64,000 bases of DNA from an uncultured Eubacterium sp. (GTDB lineage Bacteria; Bacillota; Clostridia; Lachnospirales; Lachnospiraceae): assembly GCA_910584595.1 (NCBI GenBank), contig CAJUBQ010000010.1, forward strand, positions 19,428 to 83,427, read 5' to 3'. A model generated the notes under the pieces. The model saw only the letters and a list, made by a program, of their open reading frames with translations, did no database searches and was not told the origin of the DNA. A program made the translations under genes and the position numbers. Below, piece by piece: positions 8,308-18,331 of the stretch (position 1 is its first letter; each line of letters opens with the position of its first letter).

Positions 8308-8997
8308 TTATAACTTAAATCGATATCCGACGCCCCAGATTGTTTCGATATACTGCGGTTTGGCTGTATTAATCTCGATTTTTTCCCGAATCTTTTTAAT
8401 ATGCACCGTTACCGTCGCAATATCTCCTACTGACTCCATATCCCAGATTTCTTTAAACAACTCGTCTTTCGTAAACACCCGGTTCGGATTTTGCGCCAGA
8501 AATACAAGCAGATCAAACTCCTTCGTTGTAAACTGCTTTTCTTCTTCATTAATCCAAACACGTCTGGCTGTCTTATCAATTCGTATTCCCCGTATTTCCA
8601 CAACATCATTCTGAGGAACTCCGCTTCCAATCAGTCTTTCGTATCTGGCCAGATGCGCCTTTACCCTCGCTACAAGTTCGCTTGGTGAAAAAGGCTTTGT
8701 CACATAGTCGTCTGCTCCCATGCCAAGCCCACGTATTTTATCAATATCATCTTTTTTTGCGGATACCATCAATATCGGCAGGTTTTTATGTTCCCTGATC
8801 TGTCTGCATACTTCAAATCCATCCATTCCCGGAAGCATCAGATCCAGTATTACCATATTATAATCTTCTTCCAGTACTTTTTTCAGTCCCACTTCCCCGT
8901 TTGTCTCGATTTCCACCTGAAATCCGCTCAATTCCAGATAATCTTTTTCCAATTCTGCAATCGTCATCTCATCTTCAATAATCAATATCCTACTCAT
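8308..8997 (-). CDS. OmpR-family response regulator (second system)
   Basis: 229 residues. The receiver domain has the acidic pair in IIEDE, the phosphoacceptor Asp in VILDLMLPGMDG and Lys in YVTKPFSPSE. A winged helix follows and ends with IWGVGYRFKL. The start overlaps the following kinase's end: the kinase gene lies upstream at 8990-10123 and shares 8 bases with this one. GGAG lies 8 nt upstream of the ATG inside the kinase gene. Confidence 0.9.
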   Translation of the reverse strand: MSRILIIEDEMTIAELEKDYLELSGFQVEIETNGEVGLKKVLEEDYNMVILDLMLPGMDGFEVCRQIREHKNLPILMVSAKKDDIDKIRGLGMGADDYVTKPFSPSELVARVKAHLARYERLIGSGVPQNDVVEIRGIRIDKTARRVWINEEEKQFTTKEFDLLVFLAQNPNRVFTKDELFKEIWDMESVGDIATVTVHIKKIREKIEINTAKPQYIETIWGVGYRFKL

Positions 8998-10123
8998 TTG
9001 GAACCTCCTGATATTTTCGAATTACAAAATACATGACTGTACCTGTAGACTCCTTGCTCGTCGCCCATATTTTACCGCCGTGATCTTCAATAATCTTCTT
9101 TACAATCGACAGCCCAATACCGCTCCCACCGGTTGCAGAATTTCTGGATGCATCCGTCCGATAAAACCTGTCAAAAATAAACGGCAAATCTTTCTGTCCT
9201 ATGCCTTTGCCATTATCCTCGATTTCAATCTGAATAAAATCCCCCACATCTTTGATACGGATATGGATCAGTCCATGTTCCTTATCCATATATTTCACAG
9301 AATTGCCAATAATATTGTCTATCACTCGTTTCAGCTGTTCCGGATCCGCAATAATCTCTACCTCATCCCCTGCATAATTAAAATAAGACAATCCTATATG
9401 CTCTGCTTCCAGTTCCAGCCCAATCTCCTCGATACAATCGCTAAAATACGCTCCTACATTGATCCGTTTGAAATTATAAGGAATCCGGTTTGTATCAATC
9501 TTGGCATATAAGGTCAGCTCATTAATTAAGCGGTCCATATCAATTGCTTTGTTATAAATCGTACGCATATATTTATCTACTTTTTCCGGCGTATCCGCCA
9601 CACCGTCCAAAATACCTTCCACATAACCTTTGATCGCTGTAATCGGCGTACGCAAATCATGTGAAATATTACTGATTAAAATCCGGTTCTGCTTTTCTGC
9701 TTCTAATTTTTCTTCTGCGGATTCTTTTAGCCGCTGTCTCATATCTTCAAAATTTTGGCACAGCCTGCCCATTTCATCTTTACTGTCTGCTTCAATCGTA
9801 AAGTCCAGGTTCCCTTCCTTAATATTTTTGGCTGCTTCTTCTAACTTACAAATCGGCGTAACGATGCTGCGGTAAATCCATGCCGTAATAGATAAGCCTG
9901 TAGCTGCAAGGATCAGCAAGATACAGACCGCCATATCTTCCACAAGCGCTTCGATCTGCGACATATCAATTTTATAGGCAAGCGATCCGATGTCAATTCC
10001 CGTCTGCTGCGCCACCGTATTCATTTGAATCAGCCTGATGATAAAAAAAGCAAACAACGCCAGCAAAATCGGCATAAACACAATCACAAAAAACGTAATC
10101 ACCAGTTTTGTACTCAATTTCAT
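8990..10123 (-). CDS. Sensor histidine kinase with HAMP domain (second system)
   Basis: About 377 residues from the chosen start MKLSTKLVITFF, which has AGGAG 8 nt upstream; an ATG 11 codons earlier has only a weak site. Two membrane segments (about 7-30 and 70-95) flank a short extracytoplasmic loop of about 40 residues. A HAMP linker follows, then H-box ISHDLRTPITAIKGYVEG, N-box VIDNIIGNSVKYMD, G1 DNGKGIGQKDLPF and lid GGSGIGLSIVKKI. The small sensor loop resembles VanS/envelope-type kinases. The signal is unknown. The gene order kinase then regulator is reversed compared with the first system. Confidence 0.88.
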   Translation of the reverse strand: MKLSTKLVITFFVIVFMPILLALFAFFIIRLIQMNTVAQQTGIDIGSLAYKIDMSQIEALVEDMAVCILLILAATGLSITAWIYRSIVTPICKLEEAAKNIKEGNLDFTIEADSKDEMGRLCQNFEDMRQRLKESAEEKLEAEKQNRILISNISHDLRTPITAIKGYVEGILDGVADTPEKVDKYMRTIYNKAIDMDRLINELTLYAKIDTNRIPYNFKRINVGAYFSDCIEEIGLELEAEHIGLSYFNYAGDEVEIIADPEQLKRVIDNIIGNSVKYMDKEHGLIHIRIKDVGDFIQIEIEDNGKGIGQKDLPFIFDRFYRTDASRNSATGGSGIGLSIVKKIIEDHGGKIWATSKESTGTVMYFVIRKYQEVPNE

Positions 10124-10197
10124 ATACAGACTCCTATTCAGGAACTGTAAATCCATCCTATGGCGGATTTCCTTACAGTTGCTAACAACATTCGTAA

Positions 10198-10239
10198 CAA
10201 AAAAATAACTGTTGCGGCTTTATACACTGCAACAGTTAT
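10198..10239 (-). terminator. Rho-independent terminator of metK
   Basis: On the minus strand ATAACTGTTGC pairs with GCAACAGTTAT and is followed by a run of seven T, about 85 nt after the metK stop. Confidence 0.8.
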
Positions 10240-10323
10240 TATAACATGTGGCTCATTATTTCTTATAAAAATTCAAAAAAAAGATTCTAAATTTTTTCTA
10301 AATTTATATTACGTTTGAAATGA

Positions 10324-11514
10324 TTATGCCAAATACTTCTTTAATGCATCCACTTTATTCAATGCTTCCCACGGCAAATCCAGATCATTTCTGCCAAAAT
10401 GTCCATAAGCCGCCGTCTGCTTGTAGATCGGCCTTCTTAAGTCGAGCATCTTAATAATGCCAGCCGGACGAAGATCAAAATTCTCACGTACAATTTCTAC
10501 AAGCTGATCGTCTGAGATTTTACCTGTGCCAAAAGTGTCAACCATTACGGATGTCGGCTGTGCCACACCAATTGCATAAGACAGCTGGATCTCGCATTTA
10601 TCAGCCAATCCTGCAGCTACTATATTCTTTGCTACATAACGTGCCGCATAAGCCGCTGAACGATCTACTTTTGTACAGTCCTTGCCGGAAAACGCTCCGC
10701 CGCCATGGCGTGCGTATCCGCCATATGTATCTACAATGATTTTTCTTCCGGTCAGCCCTGCATCCCCCTGTGGTCCGCCGATGACAAATCTTCCGGTAGG
10801 ATTAATAAAAAACTTCGTATCTGCGTCAATCATTTCTTTTGGAATAACAGGATCGAATACGTATTTCATAATATCTGTATGGATCTGATCCTGCGTAACC
10901 TCTGCATCATGCTGTGTAGATAAGACAACTGCTTCCAGTCTCTTAGGTTTGCCTGCCTCATCATACTCTACCGACACCTGTGTCTTTCCATCCGGGCGCA
11001 AATATGCAAGCGTACCGTCTTTACGAACTTTTGTCAGCTGCAATGCCAGTTTATGTGCCAGTGAAATCGGATATGGCATATAACTTTTTGTCTCGTTCGT
11101 CGCATAGCCGAACATCATTCCCTGATCGCCTGCGCCAATTGCATCCAGCTCTTCGTCGGTCATTTTATTCTCTTTTGCTTCCAGCGCTTTATCCACACCC
11201 ATCGCAATATCTGCCGACTGCTGATCCAGCGCTGAAAAAACAGCACATGTATTGCAGTCAAATCCCATCTTCGCATCATTATAACCGATCTCATTTACAG
11301 TCTTTCTTACGATAGACGGTATGTCAAGCTGCGCTTTTGTTGTAATTTCTCCTGTCACAAGCACAAATCCGGTACAACATGCAGTCTCGCAGGCTACCCG
11401 GCTCATTGGATCCTGCTCCATGCAGGCATCCAGCACTGCATCCGATACAGCGTCACACAATTTATCCGGATGCCCTTCAGTTACTGATTCTGACGTAAAT
11501 AATAACTTTTCCAT
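10324..11514 (-). CDS. metK: S-adenosylmethionine synthetase
   Basis: A 396-residue enzyme making SAM from methionine and ATP. The start MEKLLFTSESVTEGHPDKLC, the GAGDQGMMFGYA loop (P-loop-like methionine site) and GGGAFSGKDCTKVDRSAAY are hallmark MetK motifs. The length is normal. AAAGGA precedes the ATG. The 5' leader carries an S-box riboswitch and terminator, so expression should fall when SAM is plentiful. This also ties it to the radical SAM enzymes of the island only in a general metabolic sense. Confidence 0.97.
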   Translation of the reverse strand: MEKLLFTSESVTEGHPDKLCDAVSDAVLDACMEQDPMSRVACETACCTGFVLVTGEITTKAQLDIPSIVRKTVNEIGYNDAKMGFDCNTCAVFSALDQQSADIAMGVDKALEAKENKMTDEELDAIGAGDQGMMFGYATNETKSYMPYPISLAHKLALQLTKVRKDGTLAYLRPDGKTQVSVEYDEAGKPKRLEAVVLSTQHDAEVTQDQIHTDIMKYVFDPVIPKEMIDADTKFFINPTGRFVIGGPQGDAGLTGRKIIVDTYGGYARHGGGAFSGKDCTKVDRSAAYAARYVAKNIVAAGLADKCEIQLSYAIGVAQPTSVMVDTFGTGKISDDQLVEIVRENFDLRPAGIIKMLDLRRPIYKQTAAYGHFGRNDLDLPWEALNKVDALKKYLA

Positions 11515-11567
11515 ACTTTTTCCTTTCGTTGTTTCATTCTGTAATATTTGATTTACCTATATCGTTA

Positions 11568-11600
11568 CAAAAAAAACAGGTTCGCTTCTAAGCGGACCTG
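11568..11600 (-). terminator. Intrinsic terminator of the SAM riboswitch
   Basis: CAGGTCCGCTT pairs with AAGCGAACCTG around a tiny loop, followed by eight or nine T on the minus strand. It sits between the aptamer and the metK start, which is the normal expression platform for an OFF switch. Confidence 0.88.
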
Positions 11601-11623
11601 ATACTAGGTTAAATCATCAAATC

Positions 11624-11727
11624 CTCTTATTGTTCGATTACTCGCTCAGGTTGGCACCTTCCACTTATTTGCAGGGGGTTGCCGTGACTTCACAGATCCT
11701 TTGTATCTCCATCACTCTGAATAAGAG
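11624..11727 (-). ncRNA. SAM-I (S-box) riboswitch aptamer upstream of metK
   Basis: The minus strand shows the S-box order of elements. The closing stem CTCTTATT pairs with AATAAGAG. The 5' part AGAGTGATGGAG, the conserved GTGAAGTCACGGCAACC and the later GGAAGGTGCCAACCTG are all recognisable. The P1 stem includes the aptamer's terminal helix. Known S-boxes upstream of metK terminate transcription when SAM binds, and a terminator lies just downstream here. Confidence 0.92.
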
Positions 11728-11772
11728 AAAAATCGTATGCAATTTTCGAATTTTCAAATCTAACTCACATAG

Positions 11773-11801
11773 ACAATACAACAAATCAGCAGAAAAGTCA
11801 A
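11773..11801 (-). promoter_or_regulatory. Sigma-A promoter of metK
   Basis: TTGACT, a 17-nt spacer and TATTGT read on the minus strand, about 45 nt before the riboswitch P1 stem. Confidence 0.7.
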
Positions 11802-11904
11802 TGCTAAATATTGACATTTTCTGCTTTTAATCAGATAATAGAACTGTTAACCGCATAAAACTTAAATAGAAGAAGGAACCATAATAGTTCTGGGGAGGAA
11901 GTAC

Positions 11905-12864
11905 ATGAACGAAACAACATCTGCAAACCTTACGCCAGGAACGGCATCTTTTCCCGAATCCGAAAAAAAGAATCACGTTCCGGTTCAAAACCGCATTTAT
12001 TCGCAGGCCATCAAACAAAGTCCTGAATTTATGAATTTTCAGGTGGATTTTGCTGTCTGTTTAAATGAGCTGAAAGATTATTTTAATGCTATTATTATGG
12101 GAAATTTTAAAGCTCCTGACGCACTTTTAGAAAAAACAGCCGCCATGATCCGGCCGGGGCAGACTACGATTGACTTTTTTGATATGCTGCACAATCTGCG
12201 CTCCGTCGACGACAGTATTTACGCACATTGTCTGAATGTAGCGCTGATCGGGCGTACGATCGGAAAATGGCTGAAAATTCCTGCGGAAGATTTAGAAACA
12301 CTCACTCTTTCCGGATTACTGCATGATATTGGCAAAGCGCTGATTCCTGACGACCTGCTCAACAAACAAGGCAGGCTCACAGACGAAGAATATGATTTGC
12401 TGTGCCAGCATTCCCAGCTCGGTTATGACCTTTTAAGACCGCTGCCGCTTAATTCCCATGTAAAGAAAGCTGCCTTGATGCACCACGAACGCTGTGATGG
12501 TTCCGGTTATCCCGGCAAATCTACTACTGACGCAATCGATGACTTCGCAAATATCATCGCCATTGCAGATGTTTATGATGCTATGACCGCAGCTCGTACC
12601 TATCGTGCACCGCTTTGTCCGTTTCAGGTCATTGCTGAATTTGAAAAAGATGGTCTCCAAAAATATAAGCCAAAATTTATTCTTACATTTTTGGAACATA
12701 TTGCATCTACATATCAAAACAATCATGTACTCCTTAGCGACGGACATGCTGCAAACATTGTATTGCTGAACAAAAATCATCTGTCAAAACCGCTTGTTCA
12801 GCTGGATAATGGTGAATGTATTGACTTGTCCAGATCAGAGCTATATATCAATTCGCTGATATAA
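11905..12864 (+). CDS. HD-GYP domain protein (putative cyclic-di-GMP phosphodiesterase)
   Basis: A 319-residue cytoplasmic protein. The HD motif is in SGLLHDIGKALIP, followed by the HHERCDGSGYPG motif typical of HD-GYP proteins (the GYP itself is intact) and ADVYDAMTAARTYR. The N-terminal about 90 residues and the C-terminal tail (after about residue 260) have no domain I recognise. The family hydrolyses c-di-GMP or cGAMP. The window also encodes a GGDEF/EAL protein at 26297-29356. GGGGAGG is 6 nt upstream of the ATG. A single gene with its own terminator. Confidence 0.88.
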   Translation: MNETTSANLTPGTASFPESEKKNHVPVQNRIYSQAIKQSPEFMNFQVDFAVCLNELKDYFNAIIMGNFKAPDALLEKTAAMIRPGQTTIDFFDMLHNLRSVDDSIYAHCLNVALIGRTIGKWLKIPAEDLETLTLSGLLHDIGKALIPDDLLNKQGRLTDEEYDLLCQHSQLGYDLLRPLPLNSHVKKAALMHHERCDGSGYPGKSTTDAIDDFANIIAIADVYDAMTAARTYRAPLCPFQVIAEFEKDGLQKYKPKFILTFLEHIASTYQNNHVLLSDGHAANIVLLNKNHLSKPLVQLDNGECIDLSRSELYINSLI

Positions 12865-12888
12865 TTAATTTATATGAAACAAACAAAA

Positions 12889-12926
12889 ATACCGCATAAT
12901 TGCCATAATCATCAATTATGCGGTAT
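12889..12926. terminator. Bidirectional terminator between HD-GYP gene and murA
   Basis: ATACCGCATAATTG (12889-12902) pairs perfectly with CAATTATGCGGTAT (12913-12926). The two flanking genes converge on it. T-rich or A-rich flanks are short, so strength is uncertain. Confidence 0.65.
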
Positions 12927-12979
12927 CATTATATCTGTGCACTGCATTCTGTCTGAAAATAAATAAAATACAACCTTAA

Positions 12980-14275
12980 TTAACCAACTTTCAATGTAAA
13001 TTTCTGTATATCTTTTTCTGAACTGACTTTTTCTATGCGGGCGCCCAGTTCCCCTAGTTTATATTCAAACTGTTCATAGCCTCGTTCGATATAATGAATG
13101 TTATCTACGACCGTAATTCCTTCCGCCGCCAATCCTGCGATTACAAGAGCTGCACCCGCACGAAGATCAGGCGCACTGACTCTGGCTCCCATATAGCCGG
13201 ATACTCCATTAATAATTGCAATATTGCTCTCTACCTTAATATTTGCACCCATCCGCGTAAGTTCATCTACATAACGAAACCGATTCTCAAAAATACTCTC
13301 TGTTACCGTACTGGTGCCTTGTGCAATTCCAAGCAATACTGACATCTGCGGCTGCATATCTGTCGGAAAACCCGGATATGCCAGCGTTGTCACTTGTGTA
13401 TGATGCATTGGTTTGGAACATACCACTCTGACCGCATCGTCAAACTCTTCTACTTCACAGCCAACCTCCAGCAATTTTGCCGAAGTTGCCTCCAGATGTT
13501 TTGGAATGACGTTTTTTACTGTGATATCGCCTTTGGTTGCAGCGGCAGCAAACATAAACGTTCCAGCCTCGATTTGATCCGGTATAATCGCATATTCTGT
13601 TGCATGGAGCCGTTCCACGCCTACAATACGGATCACATCTGTTCCTGCCCCGCGAATATTCGCTCCCATGCTGTTTAAGAAATTTGCTACATCCACAACA
13701 TGCGGTTCTTTTGCTGCGTTTTCTATGATCGTTTTACCGTTCGCCATAGAAGCAGCCATCATAATGTTAATCGTAGCTCCTACAGATACTTTGTCGAGAT
13801 AGATATGAGTCCCTTTCAGATACTCCGTTTGCGCAACAATTAATCCGTGATGTATCGATACATCTGCACCAAGTGCGCGGAACCCTTTCAGATGCAGATC
13901 AATCGGCCTGCTTCCAATGTCGCAGCCACCCGGAAGCGCAACCTCTGCATGGTTGTATTTCCCGAGCAATGCGCCTAACAGGTAATAAGATGCACGTATT
14001 TTTTTAATATATTCATATTCCACACAAAGTTCTCGAATTTGTGAACCGTTGATTTTTACAGTATGTTCATCCACACGGTGAATCTTTGCTCCAATCTCCG
14101 CCATTGCCTCCAACAGCACATTAATATCACGCACATTCGGCAGATTATCAATCGTAACCGTTTCGTCTGTCATAATTGCAGCTGCTAAAATTGCAAGCGC
14201 TGCATTTTTTGCTCCTCCGATCTCTACTTCGCCGACCAGCGGAATTCCACCCTTGATTACATAATACTGTTCCAT
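12980..14275 (-). CDS. murA: UDP-N-acetylglucosamine 1-carboxyvinyltransferase
   Basis: A 431-residue enzyme of the first committed step of peptidoglycan synthesis; it adds enolpyruvate from PEP to UDP-GlcNAc. The active-site loop is LPGGCDIGSRPIDLH with the catalytic Cys at residue 118, and Lys23 in GGAKNAALAIL contacts PEP. Cys rather than Asp predicts fosfomycin sensitivity at this enzyme. The start MEQYYVIKGG is chosen over an upstream codon because it matches the family N-terminus and has GAGGTG just upstream. Confidence 0.95.
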   Translation of the reverse strand: MEQYYVIKGGIPLVGEVEIGGAKNAALAILAAAIMTDETVTIDNLPNVRDINVLLEAMAEIGAKIHRVDEHTVKINGSQIRELCVEYEYIKKIRASYYLLGALLGKYNHAEVALPGGCDIGSRPIDLHLKGFRALGADVSIHHGLIVAQTEYLKGTHIYLDKVSVGATINIMMAASMANGKTIIENAAKEPHVVDVANFLNSMGANIRGAGTDVIRIVGVERLHATEYAIIPDQIEAGTFMFAAAATKGDITVKNVIPKHLEATSAKLLEVGCEVEEFDDAVRVVCSKPMHHTQVTTLAYPGFPTDMQPQMSVLLGIAQGTSTVTESIFENRFRYVDELTRMGANIKVESNIAIINGVSGYMGARVSAPDLRAGAALVIAGLAAEGITVVDNIHYIERGYEQFEYKLGELGARIEKVSSEKDIQKFTLKVG

Positions 14276-14400
14276 CTCACACCTCAATCTATCTCTAATT
14301 AAAGTTACAAACAAAAGCTGATTCCATAATTCGTTCTTATCATATTTCTTTCTTAATCATAATTCTTTTTATACGGATAGCATGCCCTCATTAACACGTA

Positions 14401-14430
14401 ATTATAGTAGCTAAATTTCTTTTTTGTCAA
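14401..14430 (-). promoter_or_regulatory. Sigma-A promoter of murA
   Basis: On the minus strand TTGACA, an 18-nt spacer and TATAAT, about 125 nt before the murA start. Confidence 0.75.
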
Positions 14431-14591
14431 TACTTCTTAAAAAATATGGCAAATTATATACTTTCGATATCGTTTTACAAATTGAACTGTTCAATATGTT
14501 AAATAAAATAAGTTGTATTTTTGCTGCAGGCAAACTTCCCATAGCCGGATTCTGTTACTGTTTTATTGTTATTTTATGCCATAAAAGATAT

Positions 14592-14617
14592 ATGGTTCCA
14601 AAATCTCCAGGAACCAT
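14592..14617 (-). terminator. Terminator-like hairpin after the ABC exporter pair
   Basis: ATGGTTCC pairs with GGAACCAT around a 10-nt loop, immediately after the stop of the exporter gene. The downstream T-run is interrupted. Confidence 0.5.
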
Positions 14618-14619
14618 CT

Positions 14620-16368
14620 TTATCTTGCAAACTGGCTCTTATATAGTGTCGCATAAAATCCATTTTTTTGCAAGAGCTGCTGATGAGAACCTTGCTCGAT
14701 AATTTTGCCGCCTTTCATAACAAGAATCACATCCGCACTTTCAATCGTAGACAGACGGTGCGCCACAATAAAACTTGTCCTTCCCTGCATCATAGATGCA
14801 AATGCTTTTTGTATCCGCATTTCTGTACGCGTATCGATCGAAGATGTGGCTTCATCTAAAATAAGCATTGGCGGCAGACAAAGCATGACTCTTGCAATGC
14901 ATAACAGCTGTTTCTGTCCTTGTGAGAGGTTTCCGCCGTCTTCTGTAACTTTTGTATGATAGCCATCCGGAAGCCGCTTAATAAAACTATGCGCATGAGC
15001 TGCCTTTGCCGCCTGAATCATCTCTTCTTCTGTCGCATCCGGACGACCCATACAAATATTATCCCTGATCGTACCGCTTCGCAGCCACGTCTCTTGCAAC
15101 ACCATACCATAAGAACCGCGTAAACTCTTTCTTGTAATATTTTTGATGTCGGTACCGTCTACTTTTATCCTGCCGGCATTCGGATCATAAAACCGCATTA
15201 ACAGATTAATCATCGTTGTTTTCCCGCATCCGGTTGGCCCTACGATCGCAATTCGCTGACTCGGGCGCACGTTCAAATTAAAATCTTCAATTAACTTTTG
15301 ATCCGGTTCGTAAGAAAAAGATACATGTTCTAATACCACACTTCCGTCTGCATGTTCTAACACTTTCGCATCTGCATGATCCGGAACCTGAGGCTCTTCT
15401 TCGATAAGAGCAAAGATTCGTGCAGCACAGGCAATTGCATTCTGCAGTTCGGTAATAACGCCTGATATCTCATTAAAAGGCTTTGTATACTGATTCGCAT
15501 AGCTTAAAAAGCAAGACAGCTGTCCAACGCTTAAGCTGCCTGCAATTACTGCCAAAGCTCCGAATGCAGCCACACCTGTATACACCAGACTGTTTACAAA
15601 ACGCGTCGCCGGATTCGTAATAGATGAAAAAAAGATCGCTCGCAAAGAATACTTCTCCAAATCCGCATTTATGGAATCGAACTTCTCCAAAACCTCCTTT
15701 TCTCTGCCAAACGCCTGAACAACCTTCTGATTGCCAATCATTTCATCAATCAGCGCTGTCTGCGCACCTCTGCTCTGAGACTGCCTTTGAAACATCTGAT
15801 ACGTACGTTTTGCAATATATCCCGCAACCAAAAGCGATACCGGAGTCACAACCACTACCACTGCCGTTATTGTAATATTTATAGAAATCATAAAGCAAAG
15901 TGTTCCAACAATTGTTAAAACACCCGTAAATAACTGTGTAAAACCCATCAGCAGACCGTCCGCAAACTGATCTACATCAGCAATTACCCGGCTTACAATC
16001 TCTCCTGACGGATGTGCGTCCAGATATTTTAACGGCAGCTTTTCGATTTTTTGAAAAGCCTCTTCGCGAATATCCCGGATAACCTGATAAGTAATCCGAT
16101 TATTTATCACATTCATAAACCACTGTGCCGCTGCTGTCACCGCAATCAAAATTCCAGCTTTTTTTATGATAGACAAAATACCGGCAAAATCCACAAGCCC
16201 CTTTCCTAAAATCAGGTCTACGGCATTTCCTGTCAAAATCGGAAAATACAAAGTTGAAAATACCGTAACCGCCGCAAACAAAAGCGACAGCAGCGCTAAA
16301 ATCCGATATTGTCTGATATAAGTTAATACTTTTTGAATTGTTTCGGACTGTTTTTTTCTGCCTTGCAT
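14620..16368 (-). CDS. ABC exporter half-transporter, subunit B
   Basis: A 582-residue fusion of a six-helix transmembrane domain (about 20-310) and an ATPase domain (about 340-580). Walker A is GPTGCGKTTMINLLMRF, signature is LSQGQKQLLCIARVM, Walker B ends LILDEATSSID. The signature has Q instead of the second G (LSQGQ), which is common in one subunit of heterodimeric exporters. The start overlaps the previous gene's stop (TAATG), so the two are translated together and should form a heterodimer such as multidrug or lipid exporters. The substrate is unknown. Confidence 0.92.
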   Translation of the reverse strand: MQGRKKQSETIQKVLTYIRQYRILALLSLLFAAVTVFSTLYFPILTGNAVDLILGKGLVDFAGILSIIKKAGILIAVTAAAQWFMNVINNRITYQVIRDIREEAFQKIEKLPLKYLDAHPSGEIVSRVIADVDQFADGLLMGFTQLFTGVLTIVGTLCFMISINITITAVVVVVTPVSLLVAGYIAKRTYQMFQRQSQSRGAQTALIDEMIGNQKVVQAFGREKEVLEKFDSINADLEKYSLRAIFFSSITNPATRFVNSLVYTGVAAFGALAVIAGSLSVGQLSCFLSYANQYTKPFNEISGVITELQNAIACAARIFALIEEEPQVPDHADAKVLEHADGSVVLEHVSFSYEPDQKLIEDFNLNVRPSQRIAIVGPTGCGKTTMINLLMRFYDPNAGRIKVDGTDIKNITRKSLRGSYGMVLQETWLRSGTIRDNICMGRPDATEEEMIQAAKAAHAHSFIKRLPDGYHTKVTEDGGNLSQGQKQLLCIARVMLCLPPMLILDEATSSIDTRTEMRIQKAFASMMQGRTSFIVAHRLSTIESADVILVMKGGKIIEQGSHQQLLQKNGFYATLYKSQFAR

Positions 16369-18161
16369 TACGCCATTCCCCCTTTCGTTTCATTTCCATT
16401 TTTGAAATCCGTTTTTTCAGACTTGAATTGGGACGCATAAATCTCCTGATATACCTTACAGTTTTCCAACAGTTGCTCATGCGTCCCCTTGCCCACAAGC
16501 TCACCATCGTCCAGCACTAAAATACAATCTGCGGACTGTACCGAAGAAGTTCTTTGAGATACAATAAATACAGCAGGATGATAATCCAGATTACGCAAAG
16601 ACTCTCGCAGTCTGGCATCCGTAGCAAAATCAAGCGCACTTGCACTGTCATCCAAAATCAGGATTTCCGGCCTTCGTACCAACGCCCTCGCAATGGTCAA
16701 ACGCTGGCGCTGTCCACCCGACAGATTTTTTCCTCCCTGTTCGATTGGCTCATCAAGCCCCATCTCTTTTGCCTGAATCACATCTGACGCCTGGGCTGAC
16801 TCAATCGCTGAGCGAAGCTGACTCTCTGATGCATCCTCATTTCCCCACTTTAGATTTTCACGGATCGTTCCCTGAAACAATACCGCTTTTTGCATCACAA
16901 CGCCGATCTTGCTCCGCAGCTGTGCAAGATCATACTGACGCACATCTTTTCCATCCACTTTCACAGACCCTTTGGCCACATCATAAAATCTTGGAATCAG
17001 ATTTACGACCGTACTTTTTCCGGAACCGGTTCCACCGATAATCCCAATCGTTTCTCCGGAATATACCTCAAAATCAATATCGGATACAGCGTATTCCCCG
17101 GAACCATGATAGGACATACTGACGTTAGAAAATGAAACTTTTGGCAATCCTGCCGCTGAAATATTTGCTTCGCCTGTGATATCTGCGCAAGGCGCCTGTA
17201 CATCCGTACCTTCCATTCCGGCTTGTATATCAAGCACATCAGCCACTCGTTTTCCACATGCGATTGCTTTTGTTACACTTACAATCAGATTTGCAAGCTT
17301 GATTAATTCCACAAGAATCTGCGACATGTAATTTACAAGCGCTACAACCTCTCCTTGTGTCAAATATCCGATGTCCACCCGCATAGCGCCTGTCCAAATC
17401 AGCGCTAACGTCGCAACATTAATGATAACATAGGTAACAGGATTCATCAATGCTGATATTTTGCCAACATACTGTTGATCTTCATTCAACACTTGATTTT
17501 TCGCATTAAATTTATCTATTTCTTCGTCTTCTTTATGAAACGCGCGTATCACACGAACCCCTGTAAGATTTTCCCGTACCAGCATCAGCACATCGTCCAA
17601 ACCATTCTGTACTTTTTTATAGAGTGGAATGCTGACGCACATAACGCCAAAAACAACCAAAGAAAGCAGCGGAATCGTTACAACGAAAATAATTGCGGAT
17701 TTTACATCTACTGTAAATGCCATAACCATCGCGCCAAATACAATAAACGGAGAACGCAAAAACAGACGCAGAAACAAATTAATTCCAGATTGTACCTGGT
17801 TAATATCGCTTGTCATACGTGTAATCAGCGTAGAAGTCCCAATCTGGTCCAATTTTGAAAAAGACAGGTTTTGAATATGCATAAATACTGCATGACGCAG
17901 TTTCGCCGCCATACCTACTGCCGCTTTTGCAGCAAAAAATTGCGCTGTAATAGAACATATCAGTCCAATCAGCCCCAATCCGGTCATAACCAGACACATA
18001 CGAACGACATAATTTTTATCACCGCCGGCAATACCCGTATCAATGATTGCAGCCATAACTAATGGAACAATGAGCTCAAAAATTGCTTCCAGCATTTTAA
18101 ATAGCGGGGCAAGAATACTTTCTTTTTTATAATCTCTTAAAAAATATAATATTTTTTTCAT
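16368..18161 (-). CDS. ABC exporter half-transporter, subunit A
   Basis: 597 residues, transmembrane domain about 15-320 then ATPase. Walker A is GGTGSGKSTVVNLIPRFYD, signature is LSGGQRQRLTIARAL, Walker B ends LILDDSASALD. After Walker B the usual Glu is replaced by Asp (DDSAS instead of DEATS), marking this as the degenerate ATP site of a heterodimeric exporter; the partner carries the canonical Glu. The first gene of a two-gene operon. Confidence 0.92.
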   Translation of the reverse strand: MKKILYFLRDYKKESILAPLFKMLEAIFELIVPLVMAAIIDTGIAGGDKNYVVRMCLVMTGLGLIGLICSITAQFFAAKAAVGMAAKLRHAVFMHIQNLSFSKLDQIGTSTLITRMTSDINQVQSGINLFLRLFLRSPFIVFGAMVMAFTVDVKSAIIFVVTIPLLSLVVFGVMCVSIPLYKKVQNGLDDVLMLVRENLTGVRVIRAFHKEDEEIDKFNAKNQVLNEDQQYVGKISALMNPVTYVIINVATLALIWTGAMRVDIGYLTQGEVVALVNYMSQILVELIKLANLIVSVTKAIACGKRVADVLDIQAGMEGTDVQAPCADITGEANISAAGLPKVSFSNVSMSYHGSGEYAVSDIDFEVYSGETIGIIGGTGSGKSTVVNLIPRFYDVAKGSVKVDGKDVRQYDLAQLRSKIGVVMQKAVLFQGTIRENLKWGNEDASESQLRSAIESAQASDVIQAKEMGLDEPIEQGGKNLSGGQRQRLTIARALVRRPEILILDDSASALDFATDARLRESLRNLDYHPAVFIVSQRTSSVQSADCILVLDDGELVGKGTHEQLLENCKVYQEIYASQFKSEKTDFKNGNETKGGMA

Positions 18162-18267
18162 AACTTTTCACCCTCTTATCCGAAAAGAAAGACAGTACTG
18201 TTCTACAGTATCTGCCTTGGATGCTTTTTTTATTCTGCCATTGAAATATGTATACCCTTTCGGGTAG

Positions 18268-18311
18268 GATCTTTGCAGCGATTTTCCAAAGAGACGGTCA
18301 CCGCAAAGATC
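18268..18311 (-). terminator. Stem-loop after the PrsA-like gene
   Basis: GGATCTTTGC and GCAAAGATCC form a 10-bp stem around a loop of about 24 nt on either strand. It lies just after the stop of the lipoprotein gene. There is no T-run, so it may be a transcript-end stabiliser rather than a true intrinsic terminator. Confidence 0.4.
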
Positions 18312-18331
18312 CGATCAAACTGCTGCTATCT

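Larger units (their letters stand above)
14276..14619. other. Intergenic region upstream of murA
   Basis: It carries the murA promoter and the terminator of the exporter operon, both listed separately. Nothing else was recognised. Confidence 0.6.
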